Shown: positions 26,811-35,897, counted from the first letter of the stretch. The stretch: 64,000 bases of DNA from Sphingobacterium sp. UBA7855 (GCA_002500745.1 DLST01000006.1:1-64000), one strand, 5' to 3'. Made by a program: numbers and translations. The notes: generated by a model not told the origin, from the letters alone.

Positions 26811-26879
26811 ATTCGAACAGTCTATAGCAGATCATTGTTTACGGAGCGTCCTCTGCGCAGGGGGGTAGCTTAAATGCAT

Positions 26880-26920
26880 AAAGGTTGCTGGAGCTACTCC
26901 AGGCAACCTTTAATTTTTGT
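26880..26920. terminator. Terminator hairpin between convergent genes
   Basis: AAAGGTTGC-TGGA (from 26880) pairs with TCCAGGCAACCTTT across loop GCTAC, with one bulged base. Adenines lead in and T residues follow, so it could serve both the DoxX-like gene and the opposing ABC transporter operon. Confidence 0.65.
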
Positions 26921-26990
26921 AATCTATTGCACGACGATTTGACCTGCCTAGATCCTGCTTTTAAACATATTTAATCGATTATTAACTTTC

Positions 26991-27932
26991 CTAGTTCCGA
27001 ATTTCTCTTCGCATAAAGATGAAATAGGACCAAGCAAAGCAGATCATCATGGCTGCTGTAAGCCCACTGATCTGCGGCCATACCATCAGGAAACTCTCGC
27101 GAAAGGAAAGTGGAGCCGGAATGGCGCCAACCATCTGTTCCATGGCAATGGGGCCGAGGCTGCGTACCGATGGCATCAATAAGGTCGTAGTGGCATCGGT
27201 GTAAAGCTGGCTGGGCGATAGGCGGAGCAGGTTAAGGATGAGTTCGTTGTAACTCAGGTATTCCTGCTCTGAAATGTAATTGGGATTGGGTAAAAATGGG
27301 CGTATGGCCAAGTTGACCAAAATCGGAAAAAATACCGTAAAAAACAGCCAGATGCCGATGGCTGTCAACGCTGAAGTTGCTGGCTGCCTAAAACGAATGG
27401 AAAGCAATATCGACAGACTGAGCCAAAAGGCAACATATAGTATGCTGATCAGGGTGAATCCTAGGATGCGCAGGAGTTCCTGTGGTTCTATCCGCACACC
27501 TGTCCCAAGTAGTCCTCCCCCGATCATGAGCAAGACGAGTGCGGTAAACAGGGTGCTCACAACAATTAGTGGAGCAAGAAACTTGGAAATTAAAAGGCTG
27601 TCGCGGTAGATGGGCTGTGCCACAAGTCGTGTTAAAGTACCACTGTTATACTCGGAGTTAATGGCATCAAAGCCAAGGGCTATACCCAATAGGGGAGCCA
27701 AAAAATTCAGAAATACATGGAATGGAGGGATCGAGTTATCCGTCGTTGTAAGCAGCTTGAGGTAAAGGAATGACTGGTCGGGATCTTTCATATTACCGAC
27801 AGCTTCTTTAAGTCCTGAAGATGAAACATACAGGGATGCGCCAAATGTCAGTACAATCAGCAGGATCAGCACGATAAAGCGCCAGCTGCGGATATGTGTG
27901 GCAACCTCCTTATTGATCAATACATTCATCAT
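26991..27932 (-). CDS. ABC-2 type transporter permease
   Basis: 313 residues with a short cytoplasmic start (MNVLINKEVATHIRSWRF) and about six membrane segments, including FIVLILLIVLTFGASLYV, FLNFLAPLLGIALGFDAI, ISILYVAFWLSLSILLSI and a C-terminal MMICFAWSYFIFMRRE. The segment GFDAINSEYNSGTLTRLVAQPIYRDSLL is the classical ABC-2 motif linking the membrane and ATPase subunits. It starts 2 bases after the ATPase gene stop and forms an exporter with it. The substrate is unknown. Confidence 0.88.
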   Translation of the reverse strand: MMNVLINKEVATHIRSWRFIVLILLIVLTFGASLYVSSSGLKEAVGNMKDPDQSFLYLKLLTTTDNSIPPFHVFLNFLAPLLGIALGFDAINSEYNSGTLTRLVAQPIYRDSLLISKFLAPLIVVSTLFTALVLLMIGGGLLGTGVRIEPQELLRILGFTLISILYVAFWLSLSILLSIRFRQPATSALTAIGIWLFFTVFFPILVNLAIRPFLPNPNYISEQEYLSYNELILNLLRLSPSQLYTDATTTLLMPSVRSLGPIAMEQMVGAIPAPLSFRESFLMVWPQISGLTAAMMICFAWSYFIFMRREIRN

Positions 27933-27934
27933 TT

Positions 27935-28882
27935 TTATAATTTACTATTTTCGAAATACGTATGATAGATTTGGTCAAGCGCATAATCATTGCGCTGTAC
28001 GGAGACAATTGCAGCGCCATGCTGTACCAGGATGCGGACGGCATCGGCGGTGTTGTCTTTTTCTGATTTCAGCTTAATACTGTCACCTTCTAAAGAAAGA
28101 GTCCGAAGCCCGGGGAGTTCTTGGAGCGCCGCTTCAAAACGTTTACTGTCGCCACTTTTTTCGAGCATGATAACTGTACTGACGCCTTCTTGCTGCTGGA
28201 GGTTGTTGGCCAGGCTGTCGATGGAACCTTCGACCAGCAGTTTACCGCCGACAAAGATACCTACTCGATCGCAGACACGTTGCACTTGATGAAGATGGTG
28301 CGAGGAGAGCAGTACGGTCAGGTTCTGCTCTCTGCTGAGCTGTTTGATCAGTTCCAAAAATTCGTCCACACCTTTGGGGTCAATACCCAGAGTTGGTTCG
28401 TCGAGGATAGCGACGGCGGGTGCTTTGATGAGCACTTCCGCTAGGCCGAGTCGCTGTTTCATTCCACGCGAAAAGGCTGCGGTTTTTTTGTGCATTTCGT
28501 TTGCCAATCCCACTGTTTGGAGCATTTCCTGCGACTTAATGCGCGCTTGAGCTCTTGTTAGCCCATTGAGTTCCGCGATAAAACTTAAGTTTTCCAAAGC
28601 GGTCATTTCGGGATAAAAACCCACATTGTCGGGTAGGTAGCCTACCTTTCTTTTGACAGCGATAGGATTTCTTGTGGCATCATGTCCGCAGACGTAGGCT
28701 TTACCAGAGCTCGGCTCGGTAAGTCCGAGCATCATTAAGATACTCGTCGTTTTACCTGCTCCGTTGGGACCTAGAAGTCCAAAGATTTCACCCGGATAAA
28801 TCTTTAGGTCCAAAGCGTCCACTGCTTTCGTTTTGCCATAGCTCTTTGTCAAACTTGACAATTGAATAATAGGATCCTTCAT
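27935..28882 (-). CDS. ABC transporter ATP-binding protein
   Basis: 315 residues from ATG 28882 (MKDPIIQLSSLTKSYG); a start at 28906 would add eight residues. The Walker A is GLLGPNGAGKTTS, the signature FSRGMKQRLGLAEVL, Walker B AVAILDEPTLGID, and the switch SSHHLHQV. It has the C-terminal extension (about 80 residues) usual for ABC-2 exporters of the CcmA/NatA type. It lies between the NEW3-domain gene and the permease gene on one strand, so the three form an operon. Confidence 0.92.
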   Translation of the reverse strand: MKDPIIQLSSLTKSYGKTKAVDALDLKIYPGEIFGLLGPNGAGKTTSILMMLGLTEPSSGKAYVCGHDATRNPIAVKRKVGYLPDNVGFYPEMTALENLSFIAELNGLTRAQARIKSQEMLQTVGLANEMHKKTAAFSRGMKQRLGLAEVLIKAPAVAILDEPTLGIDPKGVDEFLELIKQLSREQNLTVLLSSHHLHQVQRVCDRVGIFVGGKLLVEGSIDSLANNLQQQEGVSTVIMLEKSGDSKRFEAALQELPGLRTLSLEGDSIKLKSEKDNTADAVRILVQHGAAIVSVQRNDYALDQIYHTYFENSKL

Positions 28883-28914
28883 GTTGAGAGTCTTTGGGAT
28901 TATCAAATCAGGAT

Positions 28915-29769
28915 TTATCTTCTTCCATATTTTCGGATGAGGTAATAGATCAGTCCTATTGCCACGAAGATGACCAATAGTCCGATCCAGCCAGAGAGTA
29001 GCGAAGTTTTAACAATAATGCGAAACGAAAGATCTGTATTGCTGTTGGCGGACTTGACGTCGAATTTAGCCGCATAGTCACCAGCTATTGTTTTATCCGG
29101 AACTTTAAGATCTACTTTGACATCAACGGATTTCCCCGCTTCAAGTTGCTTGATGGTAGCCGGGGTGAATGTGGCTTCCCAGCGGGTGGGCAGTTGCGAT
29201 CCCAATTCCAAGGTGTTGAGGGAAAGTGTTCCTGTGTTTTTAAGTTGCAGAACAATTTCTTTGTTACTGCCTGATACGACTTCGTCACTGAGCCTGCCGG
29301 TAGGTGTAGTCATCTCCAGTGCATAAGACCCCTTTACGACAGCTTCCAATTCCAGTTGGAAATTGTCTATCGGTGAAGTTGCTTTGAGCGGAATTTTATA
29401 TTTATCGGGTTTAGCGGTAATTGGGCAACTAATTTCGATGCCGATTTCTTGCGTTTTACCCGGTTGCATCTGAATGGAAGTTACCAGCGATCCGTCTACG
29501 CGATAGCTGATCTGCCAACCTTGCGGTAGCTGTGCATCTAAGTTGTAAATAAGGGTCTGGCTACTTGCGTTGGTTAGCGTGGTGCTGTAGCGAAATGGTT
29601 CATTGCTGGGAGCTTCGATATTGAGCAACCTTGCTTCGAAGCTTGATTTGCTGGGAGCAGCAACCTGAGCTGAGAGATAAAAACTGTTTGCAAACACCAC
29701 AAGTGCAGCAAAAAAAGGCCTGAAAGATAGACGTGGGCGTTGGTTTGTAATTAGTAATTTTGTAAACAT
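28915..29769 (-). CDS. NEW3-domain membrane-anchored protein of the ABC operon
   Basis: 284 residues with a signal-like N-terminal segment (FFAALVVFANSFYLSAQ), two Ig-like repeats and a C-terminal membrane anchor (WIGLLVIFVAIGLIYYLIRK) ending in basic residues. The repeats, for example QLPQGWQISYRVDG with QMQPGKTQEIGIEISCP, and QLPTRWEATFTP with QLEAGKSVDVKVDLKVP, fit the NPCBM-associated NEW3 domain. Such proteins commonly precede ABC-2 ATPase and permease genes in Bacteroidota and Firmicutes. It is probably an extracytoplasmic accessory subunit of the exporter. Confidence 0.8.
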   Translation of the reverse strand: MFTKLLITNQRPRLSFRPFFAALVVFANSFYLSAQVAAPSKSSFEARLLNIEAPSNEPFRYSTTLTNASSQTLIYNLDAQLPQGWQISYRVDGSLVTSIQMQPGKTQEIGIEISCPITAKPDKYKIPLKATSPIDNFQLELEAVVKGSYALEMTTPTGRLSDEVVSGSNKEIVLQLKNTGTLSLNTLELGSQLPTRWEATFTPATIKQLEAGKSVDVKVDLKVPDKTIAGDYAAKFDVKSANSNTDLSFRIIVKTSLLSGWIGLLVIFVAIGLIYYLIRKYGRR

Positions 29770-29942
29770 GATCCAATAACTAAAATTTATGTTTTAAGAT
29801 AGAATAATAGCTTTCAAAAAATGCCGGTTCGGATTCCTGTGATTTCTTCAGGAAAAAACCGTGGCCAAATTATAAATCGCTTGGAAGAAAATCAAGTTTT
29901 CCTTCAAATTTATTGTAAAAAATATGTTTGAATTCACCTGTG

Positions 29943-30236
29943 CTATTCCAGATTCAATGCCCGAAAAGCTTTTTTGATAATCGCTTTGGTGTTGTCTGCA
30001 AGTTCGTCCAAGGTACAATTGATGGATCGGACCGGAATTTGTATATCCGCTTCTTCATGGAGTAACAGGTCGATACGCAACAATCTGTTCGGTGTATGTT
30101 CCGTCGAACCGAGCAATTCATTGAAGAGTTCGTCGGCAATTTTGGGGCAGTTGCCAAGGTCAAAAGTAGCAAGCTTAAGATAACTATCCTTACAGGGAAT
30201 ATGCACTTCGATGCTATAATTGTTCAATCTTTTCAT
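29943..30236 (-). CDS. Conserved-looking unknown protein
   Basis: 97 residues from ATG 30236 (MKRLNNYSIEVHIPCKDS); a start at 30260 is possible. No signal peptide or membrane segment. It contains FDLGNCPKIADELFNELLGS, RLLRIDLLLHEE and a C-terminal helix NTKAIIKKAFRALNLE. I do not recognise the family. It follows the hsp20 gene on the same strand after about 80 bases and may be co-transcribed with it, which would hint at a stress role; that is weak. Confidence 0.6.
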   Translation of the reverse strand: MKRLNNYSIEVHIPCKDSYLKLATFDLGNCPKIADELFNELLGSTEHTPNRLLRIDLLLHEEADIQIPVRSINCTLDELADNTKAIIKKAFRALNLE

Positions 30237-30314
30237 GATTTCGGTACGTTTGGAAAACAAAGAAGTTGGTCCCCGTTCTGGAGACCAACAGCATACTAGT
30301 TGGTATTATAGGAC

Positions 30315-30761
30315 TTAGGATATGTAAATTGTTCGAGGTTCCTTTTGTTTGGCTTCCTCTTTTTTAGGAATTGTCAGTTTGAGCATACCATTTTCATAAT
30401 GCGCCTCGATGTTATCCTGATCCACCACATCTTTTTGCAGCTCGAAACTCCGTTGGAAAGATTGATAGCTGAATTCCCGACGCGTATAATTGTCTTTTTG
30501 TTCTTCATGCTGTTCTTCCTTGGCGGAGGAAATGGTTAGAAGATTGCCATCAAGCGTAATCTTAAAATCTTCTTTGGCCATTCCTGGTGCTGCCACTTCA
30601 ACTTCAAAGTTGTCGCCATTTTCCTTGATGTTTACTGCGGGGACCGTGGTGCTGGTAGGCGAGTAGTTTTTGTTGCCCCAGTTTAAAAGTTCACGGTTAA
30701 AATCATCAAACATGGGCGAGAACATCGATAAATTGTTCCAGTTTCTTTTTGCTAATTTCAT
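30315..30761 (-). CDS. Hsp20/alpha-crystallin small heat-shock protein
   Basis: 148 residues with a short N-terminal region naming the usual FDDFNRELLNW segment, then the alpha-crystallin domain: VPAVNIKENGDNFEVEVAAP, GMAKEDFKITLDGNLLTISS, REFSYQSFQRSFELQKDVVD, and the closing AHYENGMLKLTIPKKEE, whose GMLKLTIPK is the family signature. It holds unfolding proteins in the cytoplasm as an ATP-independent chaperone. An unusually good ribosome-binding site for this phylum (AAAGGAGG) stands before its ATG. Confidence 0.92.
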   Translation of the reverse strand: MKLAKRNWNNLSMFSPMFDDFNRELLNWGNKNYSPTSTTVPAVNIKENGDNFEVEVAAPGMAKEDFKITLDGNLLTISSAKEEQHEEQKDNYTRREFSYQSFQRSFELQKDVVDQDNIEAHYENGMLKLTIPKKEEAKQKEPRTIYIS

Positions 30762-30991
30762 GATAAACCTCCTTTTAATTAAGTGAAAACAACTTATTAA
30801 AATTATCAGCCGGCCGACTGTATCTGAATAATTGCAAAAAAAATACCAGTGTGAAAAAGCTGAAATTTTTTCATGAAAACTGAAATTTTTGCATTTTTAC
30901 TGACAAAATTTAGGTAAAAGTTGTCCGTTAAAATAATTATATTCGCATCAAAGAGATCGCGTGACTAACCTAAGAAGATCGAATAAACCAC

Positions 30992-31243
30992 ATGGAAGAA
31001 AAGAAATTAAATGAATTGACCAATGAAGAGTTGTTGGTTCTCAAAAAGAAATCCAAATCCACTAAAGTAATCAATGCTTCGATCATTGGATTTTGTGTGG
31101 GTATCGCTGGATATAGCCTCTTCGTTGCCGGAATTACCTGGCCGACGATTTTTCCACTGCTATTGGCTGTAATTGCCTATAAATATCTTGGTAAAAATGA
31201 AAAAGCTGTGGACGCAGAATTGAAATCCAGAAATCTCAGTTAG
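30992..31243 (+). CDS. Small two-helix membrane protein
   Basis: 83 residues. A charged N-terminus (MEEKKLNELTNEELLVLKKK) precedes two hydrophobic segments (INASIIGFCVGIAGYSLFVA and TIFPLLLAVIAYKYLG) and a charged C-terminus. Similar short Bacteroidota proteins carry loose names such as redox-active disulfide protein 2, but this one has no cysteine pair, so I give no function. It lies divergent from hsp20 across 230 bases. Confidence 0.6.
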   Translation: MEEKKLNELTNEELLVLKKKSKSTKVINASIIGFCVGIAGYSLFVAGITWPTIFPLLLAVIAYKYLGKNEKAVDAELKSRNLS

Positions 31244-31268
31244 AAAAAAGGAAAACGATTACAGTTTC

Positions 31269-31295
31269 GCTGTTGTTTAATTTTAAAACAACAGC
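31269..31295 (+). promoter_or_regulatory. Hairpin directly before a start codon
   Basis: GCTGTTGTTT (31269-31278) and AAACAACAGC (31286-31295) form a perfect 10-bp stem ending one base before the ATG at 31297. In RNA it would bury the ribosome-entry region. It could also act as a weak terminator for the gene before it. Confidence 0.5.
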
Positions 31296-31296
31296 T

Positions 31297-31899
31297 ATGA
31301 GAAGAGAACAAATAGAAGCATGGATCGCGCAAGGCTACAATGTACTGGATCATCGTAAACCTAAAGTTGTGGAAGGTGATATCTGGGCGTATCTCAATGA
31401 GTGCGATGGCCATGGTACCGATGTATATGCACTTTCTGAACTGGCGAAATGGTCGGACGGCGAGCTTGCGCAGATGGAGCTGAAAAAATATGTCGATCAG
31501 TACGGGCAGATGGGCGAGAAGTTGTTTCTTCGTAATGAAGCGATCCGAAATAAAGAATTTGATAAATATAACGCCTTTTTGAAACTATTTTTTGTCGATA
31601 GTGTCGAAAAAGACATGGAGGAAGTCAAGTTTTTGGCTGATCGCGTAAAACGGGTGACTAAGGAAGAAATGGAACAATGGGTAGTGTCAAATTATGTCAA
31701 TGTGCTGCTATCCGATCTCCATTGTCTGGACTATGGCGCTATTATCAACGGCATGGTACTTCCTTCAGAAGAAGTGTTTATGTATACAGAAAATGGTCTC
31801 AATGAAACCATAGATTGCCACGTAGCCCCGATGGAATATTTCTCCCATACTGATCATGAAGATTACTGGATCAACCCTATTGTAAAGAAAGCGTTATAG
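31297..31899 (+). CDS. Unknown cytoplasmic protein
   Basis: 200 residues from ATG 31297 (MRREQIEAWIAQGYNV); TTG 31273 is an unlikely alternative. Acidic and soluble, with no signal. It contains GDIWAYLNECDGHGTDVYAL, FDKYNAFLKLFFVD, EEMEQWVVSNYVNVLL and YFSHTDHEDYWINPIVKK. I cannot assign it to a family. It lies 53 bases after the small membrane protein and may share its transcript. A perfect hairpin precedes its start. Confidence 0.65.
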   Translation: MRREQIEAWIAQGYNVLDHRKPKVVEGDIWAYLNECDGHGTDVYALSELAKWSDGELAQMELKKYVDQYGQMGEKLFLRNEAIRNKEFDKYNAFLKLFFVDSVEKDMEEVKFLADRVKRVTKEEMEQWVVSNYVNVLLSDLHCLDYGAIINGMVLPSEEVFMYTENGLNETIDCHVAPMEYFSHTDHEDYWINPIVKKAL

Positions 31900-31999
31900 C
31901 TGTATATTATAAAGATTAAAATATATTATATATCTGCTGGTATGTGACATCGTTATTTTTGTAAAGTTATGACGTGCTGAAATTGACAGAGCAATAGCG

Positions 32000-32761
32000 C
32001 TAGATGATGTGCCGTTGCTCGGCAGCTACCGCCAATGTATGCTGCAAGTCTACAACCGCTCCGATGACGATTATCGCCGGATGCCCCATGTTATGTACTT
32101 TGCTTATCATGACAAGATCTTTGACTTTGCAGCATACTTGTTTTTGCTGTGGCAAACTCGCATGCTGTATAATGGCAGCTGGTGTTTCCCCTTTTCCGTA
32201 TAGTACGTAGGTGCGTGCGATTTCGTCGAGTTTACGCATTCCCATATAAATGACTACGGTCGATCTGCTTTGAACGGCGAGCGGCAGATCGGCAGAAAGT
32301 GTTCCATCTTTTTTCATACCCGTCAATGCCCATACCCCTTCACTTACACCACGGTGTGTTAGCGGAATGTCGTTGAGTCCAGCGCCTTGCATGCTGCTGA
32401 TGCCCGGAATGTAGCTGATGTTAATAGATCGGTGTTGTACGGTAAGCCATTCTTCAAAACCACGTCCAAAAAGATAGGGATCTCCGCCCTTAAGTCGTAC
32501 CACTCGTTCGAATTTGCTACAATAATATAAGATAAGTTCATTTATATCCTGCTGTGGGACGTATTTTCCATAAGGATGTTTTCCAACATAGTGTATTTTA
32601 CAGTTTTTGTCTGCTATTTGTAGGATTTCCCTATTAATTAAGTTGTCATATAAGAGTACTTGAGCATTTTTTATCGCTTTATAAGCTTTTATTGTCAATA
32701 ATTCTGGATCTCCAGGTCCGGAACCTACTATAAATAGGGTTTTTTGCTTTAAATTCTCCAT
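32000..32761 (-). CDS. cobA: Uroporphyrinogen-III C-methyltransferase (siroheme synthesis)
   Basis: 253 residues of the tetrapyrrole methylase superfamily. It adds two methyl groups from S-adenosylmethionine to uroporphyrinogen III, giving precorrin-2, the first step to siroheme. Visible motifs are FIVGSGPGDPELLTIKA (SUMT N-terminal signature), LLYDNLI, VRLKGGDPYLFGRGFEE (second signature), PGISSMQGAG and LPLTHRG. It is single-domain, without the CysG dehydrogenase/chelatase part, which must be encoded elsewhere. It is divergent from nirB, whose product needs siroheme, so the two are probably co-regulated across the 197-base gap. Confidence 0.92.
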   Translation of the reverse strand: MENLKQKTLFIVGSGPGDPELLTIKAYKAIKNAQVLLYDNLINREILQIADKNCKIHYVGKHPYGKYVPQQDINELILYYCSKFERVVRLKGGDPYLFGRGFEEWLTVQHRSINISYIPGISSMQGAGLNDIPLTHRGVSEGVWALTGMKKDGTLSADLPLAVQSRSTVVIYMGMRKLDEIARTYVLYGKGETPAAIIQHASLPQQKQVCCKVKDLVMISKVHNMGHPAIIVIGAVVDLQHTLAVAAEQRHII

Positions 32762-32807
32762 TTTATTTATTTTTCAATCGTTTATATCTATAAAAATAAT
32801 AAAAAAT

Positions 32808-32873
32808 ATGATAAAAATCATGTTTTAATGTATTTTTAATATGTTTTTCATGAAAAAGTGCTATAAAAATCAT
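32808..32873. promoter_or_regulatory. FNR-like sites between cobA and nirB
   Basis: ATGATAAAAATCAT (32808-32821) is a perfect 5-4-5 palindrome that differs from the FNR consensus TTGAT-N4-ATCAA only at the outer positions. GCTATAAAAATCAT (32860-32873) repeats the spacer and the right half. If transcription of nirB starts a few bases after the TAGTCTTG box (32910-32917), the second site is centred near -60, a usual place for a Crp/Fnr activator. The binding protein is inferred to be the regulator encoded at 37185-37877. Confidence 0.45.
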
Positions 32874-32958
32874 ATTTATTTTGATTTTTTAATTTTTTAT
32901 TCCATAAATTAGTCTTGTTGAAACTAGAAATTGATTATTATACAATAAAAACAGGGTC

Positions 32959-35475
32959 ATGGATAAAAAAAAGGTTGTTATTGTCGGAAATGGGATGGTC
33001 GGTAATAAGATTTGTGAAAAATTAAAGCAGAAATCGAATGATTTAGATATCGTTGTCTTCTCGGAAGAGCAAATTCGAGCCTATGATCGTGTGCATTTGA
33101 CTGATTATTTTAAATATTCTTCAGTTACAGAACTTTTTTTGTTGAAAAATGAGTGGTACACTGAAAATAATATAGAAATCCATCTAGGTGATCCCGTTGT
33201 CGGTATAAATGTTATAGAAAAAGAAGTTGCATCTCTAAAGGGGATTACCGTGAAATATGATTATTTAGTTTTTGCAACAGGTTCTGCACCTTTTGTTCCT
33301 CCAATACCTGGTATCGACAAAGAAGGTGTATTTCTCTACCGTACAATTGAAGACCTGGAATTGATTAAAGCATATGCGGCTAAAGTCAAGACAGGTGCAG
33401 TTATGGGCGGGGGACTTTTAGGACTGGAAGCGGCTAAAGCATTGGTAGACCTTGGTCTTAAAGAAACGGCTGTGATTGAATTTGCCCCGCGTCTGATGCC
33501 CCGTCAGATTGACGATAATGCCAGTAAACTTTTGCAGCATAAGTTAACAGCATTGGGTTTGACTTGCTTCTTGCAAAAATCCACAAGCCAGCTGTTGGGT
33601 GATCATCATCTCACTGGAATCGCTTTTAACGACGGGACCTCGCTGGAGACAGATCTATTGGTAATATCTGCTGGTATACGTCCCCGTGATGAGCTTGCCA
33701 AGAAAATAGGCCTTGCGGTCGGCGAGCGTGGCGGAATACGAGTTAACGCACAGATGCAGACCTCGGATCCTGCGATTTATGCAATCGGCGAATGTGCCTT
33801 GGTGGAAGATATGGTCTATGGACTGGTTGCACCGGGTTATGAGATGGCGGAAATTGCGGCGGCTCATATCGTAGGTGATATCAAATCCTTTAAGGGGTTT
33901 GATATGAGTACCAAGCTAAAATTGATGGGAGTTGATGTAGCGAGTTTCGGAGATCCTTTTATCAGCGAACCTTATGCGCATACGATCGTACTGGAGGATC
34001 GCAATAAGGGGATTTATAAGCGGTTGAATATCAGTACAGACGGTACACGCCTACTGGGCGGGATACTCGTCGGAGAAGCTGCAAGTTATAACATGTTGCT
34101 TCAGACGGTTAATAATAGTTTGCCGTTGGCAGAACACCCAGAACTTCTCCTTTTTGGGCAACAGCGTGACAGTAAAGCGCCTTCTTCTGGTCTGGAAGCT
34201 CTTCCGGATGATGCATTGATCTGCAGTTGCGAAGGTGTCACCAAAGCCGCAATCTGCAACGCGGTGGCCACAGGAGATTGTGAAAATGCGGATGCAGTAA
34301 AGAAATGTACCAGAGCGGGGTCGGGATGTGGAGGTTGTATGCCTATGGTCAAAGACCTGGTCAACTACACCATGAAACAGCAAGGAAAATATATTCGGAG
34401 TACCATCTGCGAGCATTTCGACCTGAGTCGCCAGGAACTTTATGACCTGATCAAGATCCACGAACTGAAAAGTTACGATCGGGTGTTGGATGCACTGGGA
34501 CATGGGCATGGATGCGAAGTCTGTAAGCCTTTAATCTCTTCCTTGCTTGCCAGTCTCTGGAATGAAATGATTTTGGGAAAGGGCAATGATGTGGCTCAGG
34601 ACAGCAATGACCGTTACCTGGCCAACATACAGAAGGGCGGGACGTATTCAGTTGTTCCGCGTATTCCAGGAGGTGAAATTACCCCCGATAAACTGATTGT
34701 AATCGGGGAGGTGGCTAAGAAATACAATCTGTATACAAAAATTACTGGTGGACAGCGCATCGACCTATTTGGTGCACATCTCAATGATTTGCCCTTTATC
34801 TGGGAAGAGCTCATTACTGCAGGTTTTGAGAGTGGACATGCTTATGGTAAGGCGCTTCGGACCGTTAAAAGCTGCGTTGGAAGTACCTGGTGTAGGTTTG
34901 GGCTGCACGACAGCGTTTCTTTTGCGATAAGGATAGAGGAACGTTACCGTGGGCTCCGCGCGCCACATAAGATTAAATCAGCCGTTAGCGGCTGTATACG
35001 TGAGTGTGCCGAGGCTCAGAGTAAGGATTTTGGAATCATTGCGACCGAAAAAGGATGGAACCTCTATGTTTGCGGCAATGGCGGTAGTAAGCCGCAGCAC
35101 GCGTTATTATTGGCATCGGATATTGATAGCGAAACGTGTATTCGTTATATAGACCGTTTTCTGATGTTCTATATCCGCACTGCAGACCCGCTGACACGAA
35201 CGGCTACCTGGCTCAACAAAATGGAAGGCGGAATAGATTATCTCAGAAATGTTGTGGTAGGGGATAGTCTGGGGATGGGTGATACGTGGGAGCAGGATAT
35301 GCAGCTACTCGTCGACAGTTATCGCTGCGAATGGAAAGCAGCTGTCGAAAATCCTGAAATTCGAAAACGCTTTGTTCATTTTGTAAATGCACCTGATGAG
35401 AAGGACGATACTGTTCGCTTTGAAAGTTTTCGCGGACAGAAGAAAGCCGCCGATTGGAACATTAGGACTTATTAA
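32959..35475 (+). CDS. nirB: Assimilatory nitrite reductase [NAD(P)H], large subunit
   Basis: 838 residues. The cytoplasmic enzyme reduces nitrite to ammonium with six electrons from NAD(P)H. Order: FAD/NAD(P)H oxidoreductase domain (start KVVIVGNGMVGNKICEKLK; second nucleotide motif AVMGGGLLGLEAAKAL); BFD-like [2Fe-2S] domain (LICSCEGVTKAAICNA and SGCGGCMPMV, about 418-470); a second cysteine-bearing helical segment (STICEHF, GHGCEVCKPL); a ferredoxin-like half; and the siroheme/[4Fe-4S] domain with C639-X5-C645 (SCVGSTWC) and C679-X3-C683 (SGCIREC). All cluster ligands are present. It leads the nirB-nirD-channel operon. Confidence 0.95.
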   Translation: MDKKKVVIVGNGMVGNKICEKLKQKSNDLDIVVFSEEQIRAYDRVHLTDYFKYSSVTELFLLKNEWYTENNIEIHLGDPVVGINVIEKEVASLKGITVKYDYLVFATGSAPFVPPIPGIDKEGVFLYRTIEDLELIKAYAAKVKTGAVMGGGLLGLEAAKALVDLGLKETAVIEFAPRLMPRQIDDNASKLLQHKLTALGLTCFLQKSTSQLLGDHHLTGIAFNDGTSLETDLLVISAGIRPRDELAKKIGLAVGERGGIRVNAQMQTSDPAIYAIGECALVEDMVYGLVAPGYEMAEIAAAHIVGDIKSFKGFDMSTKLKLMGVDVASFGDPFISEPYAHTIVLEDRNKGIYKRLNISTDGTRLLGGILVGEAASYNMLLQTVNNSLPLAEHPELLLFGQQRDSKAPSSGLEALPDDALICSCEGVTKAAICNAVATGDCENADAVKKCTRAGSGCGGCMPMVKDLVNYTMKQQGKYIRSTICEHFDLSRQELYDLIKIHELKSYDRVLDALGHGHGCEVCKPLISSLLASLWNEMILGKGNDVAQDSNDRYLANIQKGGTYSVVPRIPGGEITPDKLIVIGEVAKKYNLYTKITGGQRIDLFGAHLNDLPFIWEELITAGFESGHAYGKALRTVKSCVGSTWCRFGLHDSVSFAIRIEERYRGLRAPHKIKSAVSGCIRECAEAQSKDFGIIATEKGWNLYVCGNGGSKPQHALLLASDIDSETCIRYIDRFLMFYIRTADPLTRTATWLNKMEGGIDYLRNVVVGDSLGMGDTWEQDMQLLVDSYRCEWKAAVENPEIRKRFVHFVNAPDEKDDTVRFESFRGQKKAADWNIRTY

Positions 35476-35508
35476 ATAGCGAATCGCTAAACTTTTTAAT
35501 GAAATCAT

Positions 35509-35856
35509 ATGAGTACGAAAATTGACATGCAATGGCTGAAGGCTTGCCGGATAGAAGATGCCATTGAAAACGGGGGAGTCTGTCTTAAATTAAACAACGA
35601 GCAGGTCGCACTATTCTATTTCGCCCGTCGCAACGAGTGGTATGCTACACAGAATGAATGCCCGCACAAGCGGCAGATGATTTTAAGTCGCGGAATGCTG
35701 GGGTCTTTGGGAGAAACGCCTAAAGTCGCTTGTCCGTTTCATAAAAAAACCTTTGCCTTAGATACAGGTGAATGTCTTTCGGGAGAAGAATGCGCAATAA
35801 AGACCTATCCGGTAAAGGTGGAGAACGGGAGTGTGTTTATCGGAATGACCGCTTAG
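35509..35856 (+). CDS. nirD: Nitrite reductase small subunit, Rieske type
   Basis: 115 residues, about the usual NirD length. It has a Rieske-type fold with both halves of the cluster motif intact: Cys51-Pro-His53 (NECPHKRQM) and Cys75-Pro-Phe-His78 (ACPFHKKTF). Many NirD proteins have lost these ligands, so this one may actually hold a [2Fe-2S] cluster. The C-terminal strand region IKTYPVKVENGSVFI is typical. It starts 33 bases after nirB. Confidence 0.9.
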   Translation: MSTKIDMQWLKACRIEDAIENGGVCLKLNNEQVALFYFARRNEWYATQNECPHKRQMILSRGMLGSLGETPKVACPFHKKTFALDTGECLSGEECAIKTYPVKVENGSVFIGMTA

Positions 35857-35897
35857 GTAAAAAAAAGTTAATCGAAAATCTTATTAAACAAAATACG

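Noticed and set aside
30860..30890. Direct repeat CTGAAATTTTT (30860-30870 and 30880-30890) upstream of hsp20
   Set aside because: A/T-rich and short; could easily occur by chance, and its position relative to either divergent gene does not match a known heat-shock element.
32762..32958. Possible riboswitch upstream of cobA or nirB
   Set aside because: The region is almost pure A/T with no conserved riboswitch core that I can recognise. The palindromes fit protein sites better.
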